Of a stretch of DNA of 40,379 bases, positions 32,835 to 39,810 are shown piece after piece. The notes beneath the pieces were generated by a model, which saw nothing but the letters and a program-made list of their open reading frames with translations, did not search any database and had not been told where the DNA came from. The number at the start of each line of letters is the position of its first letter. Position 1 is the stretch's first letter. Made by a program: the position numbers and the translations under genes. The DNA is taken from NCBI GenBank assembly GCA_017578085.1, contig PKQR01000005.1, positions 1-40,379 of the forward strand. Direction: 5' to 3'. The stretch is from Bacillota bacterium. GTDB lineage: Bacteria > Bacillota > Limnochordia > Limnochordales > ZCTH02-B6.

Positions 32835-33443
32835 TCAGTGAAGCCGGCGGTAGACGCCAATCACCTTGCCAAGTATCTGGACGTCCCTTGCCATGATGGG
32901 CTGATAAGCATCGTTCTCCGGTTGCAGGCGCACATACCCGTTCTCCCGGAAAAACCTCTTTACGGTGGCTTCCTCACCCAAGAGCGCCACCACGATGTCT
33001 CCGTTGACCGCGTCCGGCTGCTGCCGCACGATCACGTAGTCCCCGTCCAAGATGCCTGCCTTGATCATGCTGTCGCCCCGCACCTGGAGCAAGAACAGCT
33101 CGCCGGCACCAGCGAATTCCCGGGCCAGAGGGAAGTAGCCCTCGATGTTTTCCACCGCCAGGATCGGCTCGCCCGCGGTGACCCGGCCGACGACCGGCGC
33201 GTAGATGACGCCGCCGGCTGGCGCCCCGCCGGGCTCCAGGATCTCAATGGCGCGCGGCTTCGTCGGGTCCCGGCGGATATAGCCCTTTTCCTCCAGCTTG
33301 TTGAGATGGCCGTGCACGGTGGAGCTGGAGCTCAGACCGACGGCCTGCCCGATCTCCCGCACCGACGGGGGATAGCCCCGCTGCTGTACTTCCCGCTTGA
33401 TGAACTCGAGGATTTGCCGCTGCCTTGGCGTCAGGTCATTCAC
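32835..33443 (-). CDS. lexA: LexA repressor
   Basis: The 202-residue SOS repressor has an N-terminal winged helix (LTPRQRQILEFIKREVQQRG, then PSVREIGQAVGLSSSSTVHG). The self-cleavage site is Ala90-Gly91 (RVTAGEP), with the Ser125/Lys162 dyad in RGDSMIKAG and EEATVKRF. RecA filaments trigger cleavage after DNA damage. The start is the GTG at 33443, with AAGGGAG about nine bases upstream. The longer reading to 33515 would start inside the promoter. It is divergent from yneA, as in Bacillus. Confidence 0.96.
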   Translation of the reverse strand: MNDLTPRQRQILEFIKREVQQRGYPPSVREIGQAVGLSSSSTVHGHLNKLEEKGYIRRDPTKPRAIEILEPGGAPAGGVIYAPVVGRVTAGEPILAVENIEGYFPLAREFAGAGELFLLQVRGDSMIKAGILDGDYVIVRQQPDAVNGDIVVALLGEEATVKRFFRENGYVRLQPENDAYQPIMARDVQILGKVIGVYRRLH

Positions 33444-33486
33444 CGGACGGCACTCCCTTAGCCCAAAAGGATGTTTGGTTGGCCCC

Positions 33487-33515
33487 ATTATAGCACTCGC
33501 GCGGGGGAGGTGCAA
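33487..33515 (-). promoter_or_regulatory. lexA promoter
   Basis: On the minus strand, TTGCAC (33515-33510) and a perfect TATAAT (33492-33487) are 17 bp apart, leaving a leader of about 37 nt. The -35 overlaps a LexA box. Confidence 0.88.
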
Positions 33516-33526
33516 ACGTCAGTTCG
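33513..33526 (-). promoter_or_regulatory. LexA (SOS) box at the lexA promoter
   Basis: Read on the minus strand the 14 bases are CGAACTGACGTTTG, against the Bacillus-type consensus CGAACRNRYGTTYC. Two positions deviate. It covers the -35 of lexA, which predicts autoregulation. Confidence 0.75.
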
Positions 33527-33545
33527 AAAATCTTCGGGAATGGGG

Positions 33546-33575
33546 TTGACAGGAACGCACGTTCGGTGGTAAGGT
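33546..33575 (+). promoter_or_regulatory. yneA promoter with internal LexA box
   Basis: A perfect TTGACA at 33546-33551 and TAAGGT at 33570-33575 are 18 bp apart. GAAC-GCAC-GTTC at 33553-33564 fills the spacer and is a perfect palindromic SOS core. A second, weaker box (GCAC-N4-GTTC) lies at 33587-33598. Confidence 0.82.
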
Positions 33576-33621
33576 GAAGGCAAACAGCACGTATGTTCGC
33601 CTGCCGGGGAGGCTGCCGCCC

Positions 33622-33939
33622 ATGGGCATGAGTGTCATCCACAGCCAGCAACGGAGAAGCCGGATGGCCTACGCGACCGCCATGCTCGCAGCGGCTGCGG
33701 CGCTGGTGTTCCTGCTCATGCCGCACGTTTTTTCGCAGACCCTCACGCCAGACGAACAGCAGTTTGTCGACGTGGTGGTGCGCGACGGCGATACCCTGTG
33801 GCAGATTGCCCGGCGGTATGCGGAACCTGGAGCCGACCCGCGCCGACTGGTGGAGCAGATCCGTGCCGTCAACGGGCTGGAGACGGCTGTGCTCCGACCT
33901 GGCCAGGTGCTCAAGGTGCCTGTTTCGGCTGACAGGTGA
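33622..33939 (+). CDS. yneA: YneA-like SOS cell division inhibitor, LysM protein
   Basis: The 105-residue protein has a basic start, one membrane helix at about 16-34 and a LysM domain at about 50-101 (VVVRDGDTLWQIARRY, then LRPGQVLKVP). Length, topology and divergent position next to lexA match Bacillus YneA, which delays septation during the SOS response. The LexA box in its promoter supports the same regulation. I chose the ATG at 33622, nine bases after GGGGAGG; another ATG lies two codons later. A generic LysM cell-wall protein is the alternative, but context makes YneA likely. Confidence 0.82.
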   Translation: MGMSVIHSQQRRSRMAYATAMLAAAAALVFLLMPHVFSQTLTPDEQQFVDVVVRDGDTLWQIARRYAEPGADPRRLVEQIRAVNGLETAVLRPGQVLKVPVSADR

Positions 33940-33969
33940 CTCCGCCGCAGGCAAACGGAGGGCCCGCGG

Positions 33970-35196
33970 GTGAGCGCCACCGAGATCGGAGTCGGCGTTT
34001 GGCTGGTTCTCGTCGCTCAATTGGTCATGAATGCGGCGGCGTACGCATCCACGCCATTTCTCGTGCTACATTTCAGCGAGACGCTGGGGTTTGACGCCGT
34101 CGAAACGGGCACCGCCATGTCGGTGCTCTTGCTTTCCGCAAAAGTGTTGCCCGCCCTGACAGGCCCGTTGGCTGATGGCGCAGGACGTCGCCTCATGACC
34201 GTGGCGGGCATGCTGACCCGGGCGTTGGGCTTTGCCGGGTTGGTAATCCGGGAGGACTTTTGGTGGATCCTGCTGATGGTTTTCCTTATCGGTCTCGGCG
34301 GCGCGATGTTCGACCCAGCCACCAATGGGGTCTTAGCGTTGCAGTCGCCCGCAGTCCGGCCGCGCGTGTTTGCCGTGCACCTACAATTCCTCAACATCGG
34401 CGTCGTGGGCGGGCCCATCATCGGGGCGGCCCTGATGTCGCTAGGCCCGAGTGGGCCGTTCGCCGGCACGTCGGCGCTCCTGTTTGTAGCTGCTCTCGTC
34501 CTAGGGCTCGCGGCGCGCGCGATTCCCGAGGGCGAAGGAAGCAGCAGTTCCCTGGCGGGAGGCTGGCGCACGGCGCTCGGCCATCGACCGTTCCTGAGGT
34601 TCCTGGCCATCATGACGTCGTGGTGGATAGTGTTTGCCCAGCTGCAGCTCTCGTTTCCGCTGCACGCGGTGCGGCTGGCGGGCGACGAGCGATGGGCCAG
34701 CGCAGTGTTCAGCGTCAACGGGATCGTCGGCATCGCCTTCGCTTTTGTCGTGAAACGGCTTTATGAGCGGTGGCAGGCCATCGATAACCTAAGGTGGGGT
34801 TTTGTTCTGCTGATCATGGCCTTTTCGCTGGTACCCGTGGGCCCCGGTTTCGGGTGGTTTCTGGGCTGCGTGATCATCTACACGCTGGCCGAGACCATCA
34901 TTCTGGCCGGGGGCGACCTGCTGGTGGCCAGGTTGGCCCCGGAGGGGCGGGCCTCGACCTTTTTCGGGATGGCCTCGCTGGCCTGGGCCCTGGGCGGCAC
35001 CATCGGCAACTACGCCGGAGCTTGGCTGTCCCTGCATGGCGGAGCTGTCGTGCCGTGGTTGGTTTATGCCTCCGTAGCGGCGTTTGGAGCGCTGGGGCTA
35101 TGGTCGTACAGGGAAAAGGCGGTCGGCCCGACCGAGGCTTCCCCTGCCGGTGGGGGAGGGGTTGTTCATCCCGCTGGAGACGAGGGGGTTTGCTGA
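33970..35196 (+). CDS. MFS transporter, MdtH-like
   Basis: The 408-residue protein has about twelve hydrophobic segments. The MFS motif A lies between helices 2 and 3 (GPLADGAGRRLMTVAGML), and the motif-C-like helix 5 region contains NIGVVGGPIIGAAL. It resembles drug/proton antiporters of the MdtH group, though the substrate cannot be told. The final 25 residues are Gly/Pro-rich and probably disordered. The GTG start lies 30 nt after yneA, so read-through from the SOS promoter is possible. Confidence 0.85.
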   Translation: MSATEIGVGVWLVLVAQLVMNAAAYASTPFLVLHFSETLGFDAVETGTAMSVLLLSAKVLPALTGPLADGAGRRLMTVAGMLTRALGFAGLVIREDFWWILLMVFLIGLGGAMFDPATNGVLALQSPAVRPRVFAVHLQFLNIGVVGGPIIGAALMSLGPSGPFAGTSALLFVAALVLGLAARAIPEGEGSSSSLAGGWRTALGHRPFLRFLAIMTSWWIVFAQLQLSFPLHAVRLAGDERWASAVFSVNGIVGIAFAFVVKRLYERWQAIDNLRWGFVLLIMAFSLVPVGPGFGWFLGCVIIYTLAETIILAGGDLLVARLAPEGRASTFFGMASLAWALGGTIGNYAGAWLSLHGGAVVPWLVYASVAAFGALGLWSYREKAVGPTEASPAGGGGVVHPAGDEGVC

Positions 35197-35227
35197 TAAG
35201 GTGCTGGAGGAATTGGAGGCCGAACGC

Positions 35228-35977
35228 ATGAACGATGGACAGACTGCCCACGCACAGTGGCCGGTGCTTTTGGGGATCGACGATGAAGGCCGAGTGGAGG
35301 CCTGGATTGCCACAAGGCCCGGGTGTGTGGTGTTCGCGCCCGGCGAAGCCCGAGCCTTGCGGCAGATTCCCGCGGCGGCCGCGGAGTATGACGCGTGGGT
35401 GTCCCGCTGGGGCTTGGACGGAATCTGGAACATGCCTTCGGTGCAACAGCCGCTGCGGGAGAGCCAAACGGGCGTTTGGGTGCTGGAGCGGGTTCCGGTG
35501 GATGAGCCCGTGGTCCAGGGCAACACGGCGGCGTTTTTCCGGTGGGACGAGGAAAGGCCCGGCGATGACGAAATTGAGGCGACGCTGCGGTTGCTTGCGG
35601 CGTCGCGTCAGGAACTGCTGGGGACACTGCGCCGGTGCCTGCCGGACCGCTTGTCGGTGCGCCCGGGCGGCGGCCAGCGCACCGTAGAAGACATCGTTCG
35701 CCACGTGGCCACCGTCGAGTGGTGGTACATGTCCCGCATCGTCCTATTTCCGTGGCCCAGGGACGGCGAATACCCTGAAGACCTGGAGGGCCTCTTGGCC
35801 TGGACCCGACACCGGGTGGCCGACCGTCTGCGGCGCTTGTCCGACGAAGAGCGCTCACGGGTCTCGGTGCCTGACCCGGAATCGGGCGAACGCTGGTCGG
35901 CCCGGAAGGTGCTGCGGCGGCTGATCTACCACGAGCTGTACCATCTGCGGCAGCTGCGTAGGGCGCTCCCGGTCTAG
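35228..35977 (+). CDS. DinB-family protein with N-terminal HicB-like domain
   Basis: The 249-residue protein seems to have two parts. Residues about 12-60 (PVLLGIDDEGRVEAWIATRP, then GCVVFAP and EARALRQ) resemble the small HicB-like RNase-H fold. Residues about 115-249 form a DinB four-helix bundle with a metal triad His159, His235 and His239 (HELYH). DinB relatives include thiol-transferring enzymes such as YfiT and bacillithiol transferases; the substrate here is unknown. The ATG follows TTGGAGG by nine bases and lies 31 nt after the transporter gene. The longer reading from 35084 overlaps that gene and is rejected. Confidence 0.7.
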   Translation: MNDGQTAHAQWPVLLGIDDEGRVEAWIATRPGCVVFAPGEARALRQIPAAAAEYDAWVSRWGLDGIWNMPSVQQPLRESQTGVWVLERVPVDEPVVQGNTAAFFRWDEERPGDDEIEATLRLLAASRQELLGTLRRCLPDRLSVRPGGGQRTVEDIVRHVATVEWWYMSRIVLFPWPRDGEYPEDLEGLLAWTRHRVADRLRRLSDEERSRVSVPDPESGERWSARKVLRRLIYHELYHLRQLRRALPV

Positions 35978-36003
35978 CCGTCGGGACCCGGCAGCCCGCA
36001 CAT

Positions 36004-36033
36004 TACTCAACGAAAGAAACATTTAATTGAGTA
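36004..36033. promoter_or_regulatory. A+T-rich dyad upstream of the tyrosine recombinase
   Basis: TACTCAA (36004-36010) and TTGAGTA (36027-36033) form a 7-bp inverted repeat around 16 A+T-rich bases, in a very G+C-rich neighbourhood. It is 120 nt before the recombinase gene. It may be an operator or recombination-related site; no promoter hexamers are clear. Confidence 0.35.
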
Positions 36034-36151
36034 GAGTCCGTGGAAAACGCGGCGGTTCACCGCAGCGCCGTCTCCGCTGCGCCGGCTCACTCCGCTGCGG
36101 CAGGACCGTCCGCCCCGCCCGCCGAAACACCGACGGCGAAGGGGTGTCCGT

Positions 36152-37054
36152 GTGCAGGACGAGTCGCGGTTTCCCCATCCGTGGGTGCAAGACTACTACA
36201 ACTTCCTCATCACCGAGAAGGGTTTCTCCCGTCAGACGGCGGAGGCATACCTGCACGACCTGCGGGTGTTTTTCGCCTTCCTGCGCGAACGGCGTGTTGA
36301 GCCCGAAGCGGTGGATATCTTCCTCCTGCGGGAGTTCAACCGCTACCTGCAGGAAGACCGGGACAACGCGCATATCACCCGGGCCCGGAAGATCAGCGCC
36401 CTGAGGGGGTTTTATCGCTTTCTCCTGGACAACGACCTGATCGATGCGGACCCAACGGTGAAGCTGCGCCCGCCCAAAGTGCCCAAGACGCAGCCCTACT
36501 TCCTTTCGGCCAGCGAGGCGCGCCGGTTTCTGGACGCGGTGCGCCGTTACGGCCCGGAGCCGGTGCGGGACTACGCCATCTTTGCCATGTTCCTTTATAC
36601 GGGGTGCCGGCTGGGTGAACTGGTGGGGCTCAACGTGGAGGACGTGGACTTCGAGACGGGCACCGTGTGGCTGTTCGGCAAAGGGGCCAAGGAGCGGGTG
36701 GTGCCCATGAAGCCGGAGCTCGCGGAGGCGGTGCAGCAATATTTGCCGGAGCGAAAGGTGAACCCCAAATGCCCCCACCCCCGCCGGCTGTTTCGCAACC
36801 GCTGGGGCTACGCTCTCACCCGCCACGGCGTCCACTATCTGGTGAAGCGCATCGCGGCCAACGCCGACATCCAACGCGAAGGCTTGAGTGCCCACAAGCT
36901 CCGCCACACGGTGGCCACGCTCCTCTTGGAGCGTGACGCGGACCTGCGCTCCATCCAGGAGCTGCTCGGCCACGCGTCCGTCGCAACCACTCAGCGCTAT
37001 ACCCACGTGGTCAACAAGCGCCTCAAAGCCCAGATCGACAAGCTGTCCTACTGA
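36152..37054 (+). CDS. Tyrosine recombinase XerC/XerD
   Basis: The 300-residue protein has a SAM-like N-terminal domain (VQDYYNFLITEKGFSRQTAE) and a catalytic domain. The residues are Arg153 (TGCRLGEL), His248 and Arg251 (SAHKLRHT), His274 (LGHASVATTQ) and nucleophile Tyr283. Length is that of Xer recombinases, which resolve chromosome dimers at dif, rather than phage integrases. The start is a GTG at 36152. XerC and XerD cannot be told apart here. It converges with cca, with only 15 nt between the stops. Confidence 0.9.
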   Translation: MQDESRFPHPWVQDYYNFLITEKGFSRQTAEAYLHDLRVFFAFLRERRVEPEAVDIFLLREFNRYLQEDRDNAHITRARKISALRGFYRFLLDNDLIDADPTVKLRPPKVPKTQPYFLSASEARRFLDAVRRYGPEPVRDYAIFAMFLYTGCRLGELVGLNVEDVDFETGTVWLFGKGAKERVVPMKPELAEAVQQYLPERKVNPKCPHPRRLFRNRWGYALTRHGVHYLVKRIAANADIQREGLSAHKLRHTVATLLLERDADLRSIQELLGHASVATTQRYTHVVNKRLKAQIDKLSY

Positions 37055-37069
37055 CCGCCTTCTTGCCAG

Positions 37070-38344
37070 CTATCCGGAGCAGCGCTGCTCCGTGGCCCAA
37101 GCCTTGATCAAGGTCAAGAGGCGGTCCCGCGTGTTGTCCTCCGGGTGCTCGAGGACGTGCTCCCAAAGCCGCGTCAGGAGCGCGCCCACCTGTGGGCCGG
37201 GTGGCACACCGCCCGCTTGCTGAATGTCCGTCCCATCGACCGCCAGCTCGCCGGGGCTCAATGCCGCCCCGGCGGCCAGGACCCGTTCCGCCCAGCGATC
37301 GAGTTCTCTTCCGAGGCGATGGGATTCCAGCGGCTGCCAAGCCCGCCAAAGCTCGAGGAACGGCGGGACGTGCTCACGCCCCACGCGGGCCAGGAAACGC
37401 CGCAAGGCGGCGTCGGAGTGCACCGCGTCCCTGCGGAAGTCCCGCAGGCACTGGGCGAGATGGGAGACTTGACGGCTCGCCTGCCGGGAATACACGAGCG
37501 ACCGCAGCAGCGCCGCGTCCGCCTCGGGCGACGACAGCCCGTAGAGGACTGCCGCCATTTTCGTGGCGGCGCCGCTGGCGGCAAGCCGCTCCAGGGCCGC
37601 CACGGTCCGCCGTACCGCGACGCGCTCAAGCTTGGGCGCTCCTGGGAGCACCCATGGCAAGAGCCGGGTCCGGTATAGCAGCATAAGACCGCGGCCGGCG
37701 TCAGGCGCCGCCAAGAGGCGCCGCCACTCCTCCCCCACCCGCTCCCGGCTGACCCGCTCTAGCCGCGGCGCGCAGCAGCGGATCCCAGCCGCCGTGCGCC
37801 CATCGAGTCGAAAGCCCAATTCGGCGGCGAGGCGGACGGCCCGCATAAGCCGCAGGGCGTCCTCCTGGAAACGCTCCACCGGATGGCCGACCGTGCGAAT
37901 AATTCTGTTGGCCAAGTCGGCTTGGCCGCCATAGGGGTCCACGAACCTGCCCGAGGCCGGATCGTAGGCCAGGGCGTTGACGGTAAGGTCCCGGCGCTTG
38001 AGGTCGTCCTCGATGCGCTGGCCGAAGGTCACCCAGCCGGGGTGGCGAGCGTCGCGATAGCCGCCTTCGCTGCGGAACGTGGTCACCTGCACCGCTTGGG
38101 AGTCAATGATGACCGTTACGGTGCCGAACTCGATCCCGGTGGGTACGGTGCGCGGGAACAGGCGTTGAACGGCGTCCGGCGGCGCGTCGGTGGCCACATC
38201 CCAGTCGTGCACGGGCCGGCCCAGGAGTGCGTCCCGCACGCCGCCGCCCACCACGAAAGCTTGATACCCGCTGCCCCTGAGCACATCACAGATCCAGCGC
38301 ACCGGCGGCGGCACCGGTATCTCCACCGAAGCCACGCTCCCCAT
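37070..38344 (-). CDS. cca: CCA-adding tRNA nucleotidyltransferase / poly(A) polymerase family
   Basis: The 424-residue class II enzyme shows FVVGGGVRDALLGRPVHDWD with metal-binding Asp47 and Asp49. RRDLTVNALAYDPASG and the ERFQEDALRLMRAVRLAAEL block of the neck domain follow. The C-terminal half is helical and poorly conserved. It builds or repairs tRNA 3' CCA ends. I chose the ATG at 38344, which lies four bases after the pduL stop, so the two genes form a minus-strand operon. The longer reading to 38431 overlaps pduL. An A-adding enzyme only is possible, but no second homologue is visible. Confidence 0.93.
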   Translation of the reverse strand: MGSVASVEIPVPPPVRWICDVLRGSGYQAFVVGGGVRDALLGRPVHDWDVATDAPPDAVQRLFPRTVPTGIEFGTVTVIIDSQAVQVTTFRSEGGYRDARHPGWVTFGQRIEDDLKRRDLTVNALAYDPASGRFVDPYGGQADLANRIIRTVGHPVERFQEDALRLMRAVRLAAELGFRLDGRTAAGIRCCAPRLERVSRERVGEEWRRLLAAPDAGRGLMLLYRTRLLPWVLPGAPKLERVAVRRTVAALERLAASGAATKMAAVLYGLSSPEADAALLRSLVYSRQASRQVSHLAQCLRDFRRDAVHSDAALRRFLARVGREHVPPFLELWRAWQPLESHRLGRELDRWAERVLAAGAALSPGELAVDGTDIQQAGGVPPGPQVGALLTRLWEHVLEHPEDNTRDRLLTLIKAWATEQRCSG

Positions 38345-38348
38345 CGCC

Positions 38349-38936
38349 TTACGCGAGCACCGTAGCCACGTCACCCTGGCGGAGGAAGGCGGCGTTGGCC
38401 TCGTCCAGGTCGATATGGAAGTCCAGGGCAAAGTCGTCCCGCACCCGGATGATCACATCCTCGAAGATGACGGGACGCTCGGTTTCCGCTCGTACCCGCA
38501 CCTTTTGGCCGTCGGTAACGCCGAAGGCGCGAGCGTCGGCTGGCGTCATATGGATGTGGCGGGCGGCCACGATGACGCCTTTCTCGAGATAAATCGCGCC
38601 GCGAGGCCCCACGATGGCGATGCCGGGCGTTCCCTCAATGTCGCCGGACAAGCGCACCGGCGGGTGTACTCCTAGAGCATAGCCGTCCGTGCGGGAGATT
38701 TCCACCTGCGTCAAGCGCCGAGCCGGGCCCAGGATGCGCACGCCGGCGATGCAACCCTTGGGGCCAACAAGGGTGACGGTTTCCTCCGCGGCAAACTGCC
38801 CGGGCTGCGACAGCGGCCGCAAAACGTGCAGCTGGTAGCCTGGTCCAAACAGGCGTTCGAGATCTTCCTGCGACACGTGGACATGCCGGGCCGACACGCC
38901 CACGGGCACGGTTCCCAATACGGTTGTCGACGACAA
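38349..38936 (-). CDS. pduL: Phosphate acyltransferase PduL
   Basis: The 195-residue protein has two similar halves, each with a His-x-His metal site: SARHVHVS at 15-22, and AARHIHMTP near 125. The spacing and GYALGVHPPVRLSGD match PduL, a zinc phosphotransacylase unrelated to Pta. No microcompartment genes are nearby, and no encapsulation peptide is evident. It may therefore serve as the general acetyl-CoA/acetyl-phosphate enzyme. The TTG start at 38936 has GGAGGGA six bases upstream. The leader to its right is strikingly purine-rich on the coding strand. Confidence 0.92.
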   Translation of the reverse strand: MSSTTVLGTVPVGVSARHVHVSQEDLERLFGPGYQLHVLRPLSQPGQFAAEETVTLVGPKGCIAGVRILGPARRLTQVEISRTDGYALGVHPPVRLSGDIEGTPGIAIVGPRGAIYLEKGVIVAARHIHMTPADARAFGVTDGQKVRVRAETERPVIFEDVIIRVRDDFALDFHIDLDEANAAFLRQGDVATVLA

Positions 38937-39085
38937 GTTGTATCCCTCCGCTGTGCAAGGTACCCGAATCTGTCGCTGCCCTCGTACGGCGTGTCCGCCC
39001 GTTCCTCCACCCGGTCCCTCTCTCCCGCTACCTCCCCCTGTTTCCCCCCGCCCAGCCGGGGTCGTCAGCGGCGGTGCCTGCGCCG

Positions 39086-39114
39086 TTGACGCTCCAGCGG
39101 TGCAAGGCTAGGCT
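39086..39114 (+). promoter_or_regulatory. Candidate promoter of the DUF3054 gene
   Basis: TTGACG at 39086-39091 and TAGGCT at 39109-39114 are 17 bp apart. A second possible -10 (TATAGA) overlaps just downstream. The region lies between divergent pduL and the DUF3054 gene. Confidence 0.5.
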
Positions 39115-39173
39115 ATAGAAGGAACAAGACGGCGTGCAGGCCCCTCTGCCGCCTTGTGCCGAGGTGACCGACT

Positions 39174-39569
39174 TTGAGCGACGCTCGCGAGGATGCGCGG
39201 TTTCTCCCTATCCTTTTCATCGGGGATGTCCTCGTTGTCCTATTGTTCGTCGCGTTGGGACAGTTCTCCCACCTGACGTGGAGCGGCTACCTTCCCCTCT
39301 TTTCCGCCGCGGTTCCTTTTCTCCTTGCGTGGGTTGTGTGGGGATTCGTTCTGGGCACGTTCCGGACGAGCGTCTTGAAGAGCATCCCGGCGGCGGTCAA
39401 GAGCGGCTTGCTCACCTGGGCCCTGGCTGCGCCGACGGGCATCCTGGTGCGCATGGCGATCCTAGGCCGCGTCCCCCACTGGTCTTTCTTCTTTGCGGCC
39501 TTCGCCTTTGGCGGCGCCATGCTGGTCGTGTGGCGCGCCATCTCCGCGTGGATGGCAAACAGGCGCTAG
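39174..39569 (+). CDS. DUF3054-family integral membrane protein
   Basis: The 131-residue protein has four hydrophobic segments, near residues 11-28, 44-62, 76-92 and 103-123. The pattern FIGDVLVVLLFVALGQ at the start and LLAWVVWGFVLGTF in the middle fits DUF3054, a family of unknown function. The start is a TTG with GAGGTGA six bases upstream. It stands alone between a divergent operon and the tRNA gene. Confidence 0.75.
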   Translation: MSDAREDARFLPILFIGDVLVVLLFVALGQFSHLTWSGYLPLFSAAVPFLLAWVVWGFVLGTFRTSVLKSIPAAVKSGLLTWALAAPTGILVRMAILGRVPHWSFFFAAFAFGGAMLVVWRAISAWMANRR

Positions 39570-39587
39570 CCGAAACGCCAGCGCCTG
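39560..39587 (+). terminator. Hairpin at the end of the DUF3054 gene
   Basis: A perfect 8-bp stem (39560-39567 with 39580-39587) with a 12-nt loop spans the stop codon. There is no T-run on the plus strand and only TTT on the minus strand, so it is at best a weak bidirectional terminator. Confidence 0.4.
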
Positions 39588-39628
39588 GTGGAGTGCTTTC
39601 GAGAGGCCATCGTCAAAGCACAAAAAAA

Positions 39629-39704
39629 TGGCAGGGGAGACAGGACTCGAACCTGCAGCCCCCGGTTTTGGAGACCGGTGCTCTGCCAGTTGAGCTACTC
39701 CCCT
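39629..39704 (-). tRNA. trnW: tRNA-Trp (anticodon CCA)
   Basis: The minus strand folds as a complete cloverleaf. The acceptor stem is AGGGGAG with CTCCCCT, the D-arm is GCTC...GAGC, and the anticodon arm CCGGT-CTCCAAA-ACCGG has anticodon CCA. The T-arm is GCAGG-TTCGAGT-CCTGT. The discriminator is G and the CCA end is encoded (39631-39629), followed at once by seven T. It is tryptophan-specific and lies about 10 kb from the trp operon, with no sign of shared control. Confidence 0.96.
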
Positions 39705-39722
39705 GCGCCATGCGGCAGTGTT

Positions 39723-39751
39723 AGTATAGCACGGTCGGCCGCTTTGGTCAA
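39723..39751 (-). promoter_or_regulatory. Promoter of tRNA-Trp
   Basis: On the minus strand TTGACC (39751-39746) and TATACT (39728-39723) are 17 bp apart. The tRNA 5' end is 19 nt beyond the -10. Confidence 0.85.
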
Positions 39752-39810
39752 GGCTTAGAGAGCCCTTGGTCTGAGTCAAGCGGTCCGGGGCAGAAGCCAG
39801 TCTTGGTTGA

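Noticed and set aside
36004..36033. Chromosomal dif site
   Set aside because: The arm and centre sequences do not match known dif arms, so only a generic dyad is reported.
39602..39628. Terminator after tRNA-Trp from the repeat around 39595-39621
   Set aside because: The 7-bp repeat lies downstream of the T-run on the tRNA strand, the wrong order for an intrinsic terminator.
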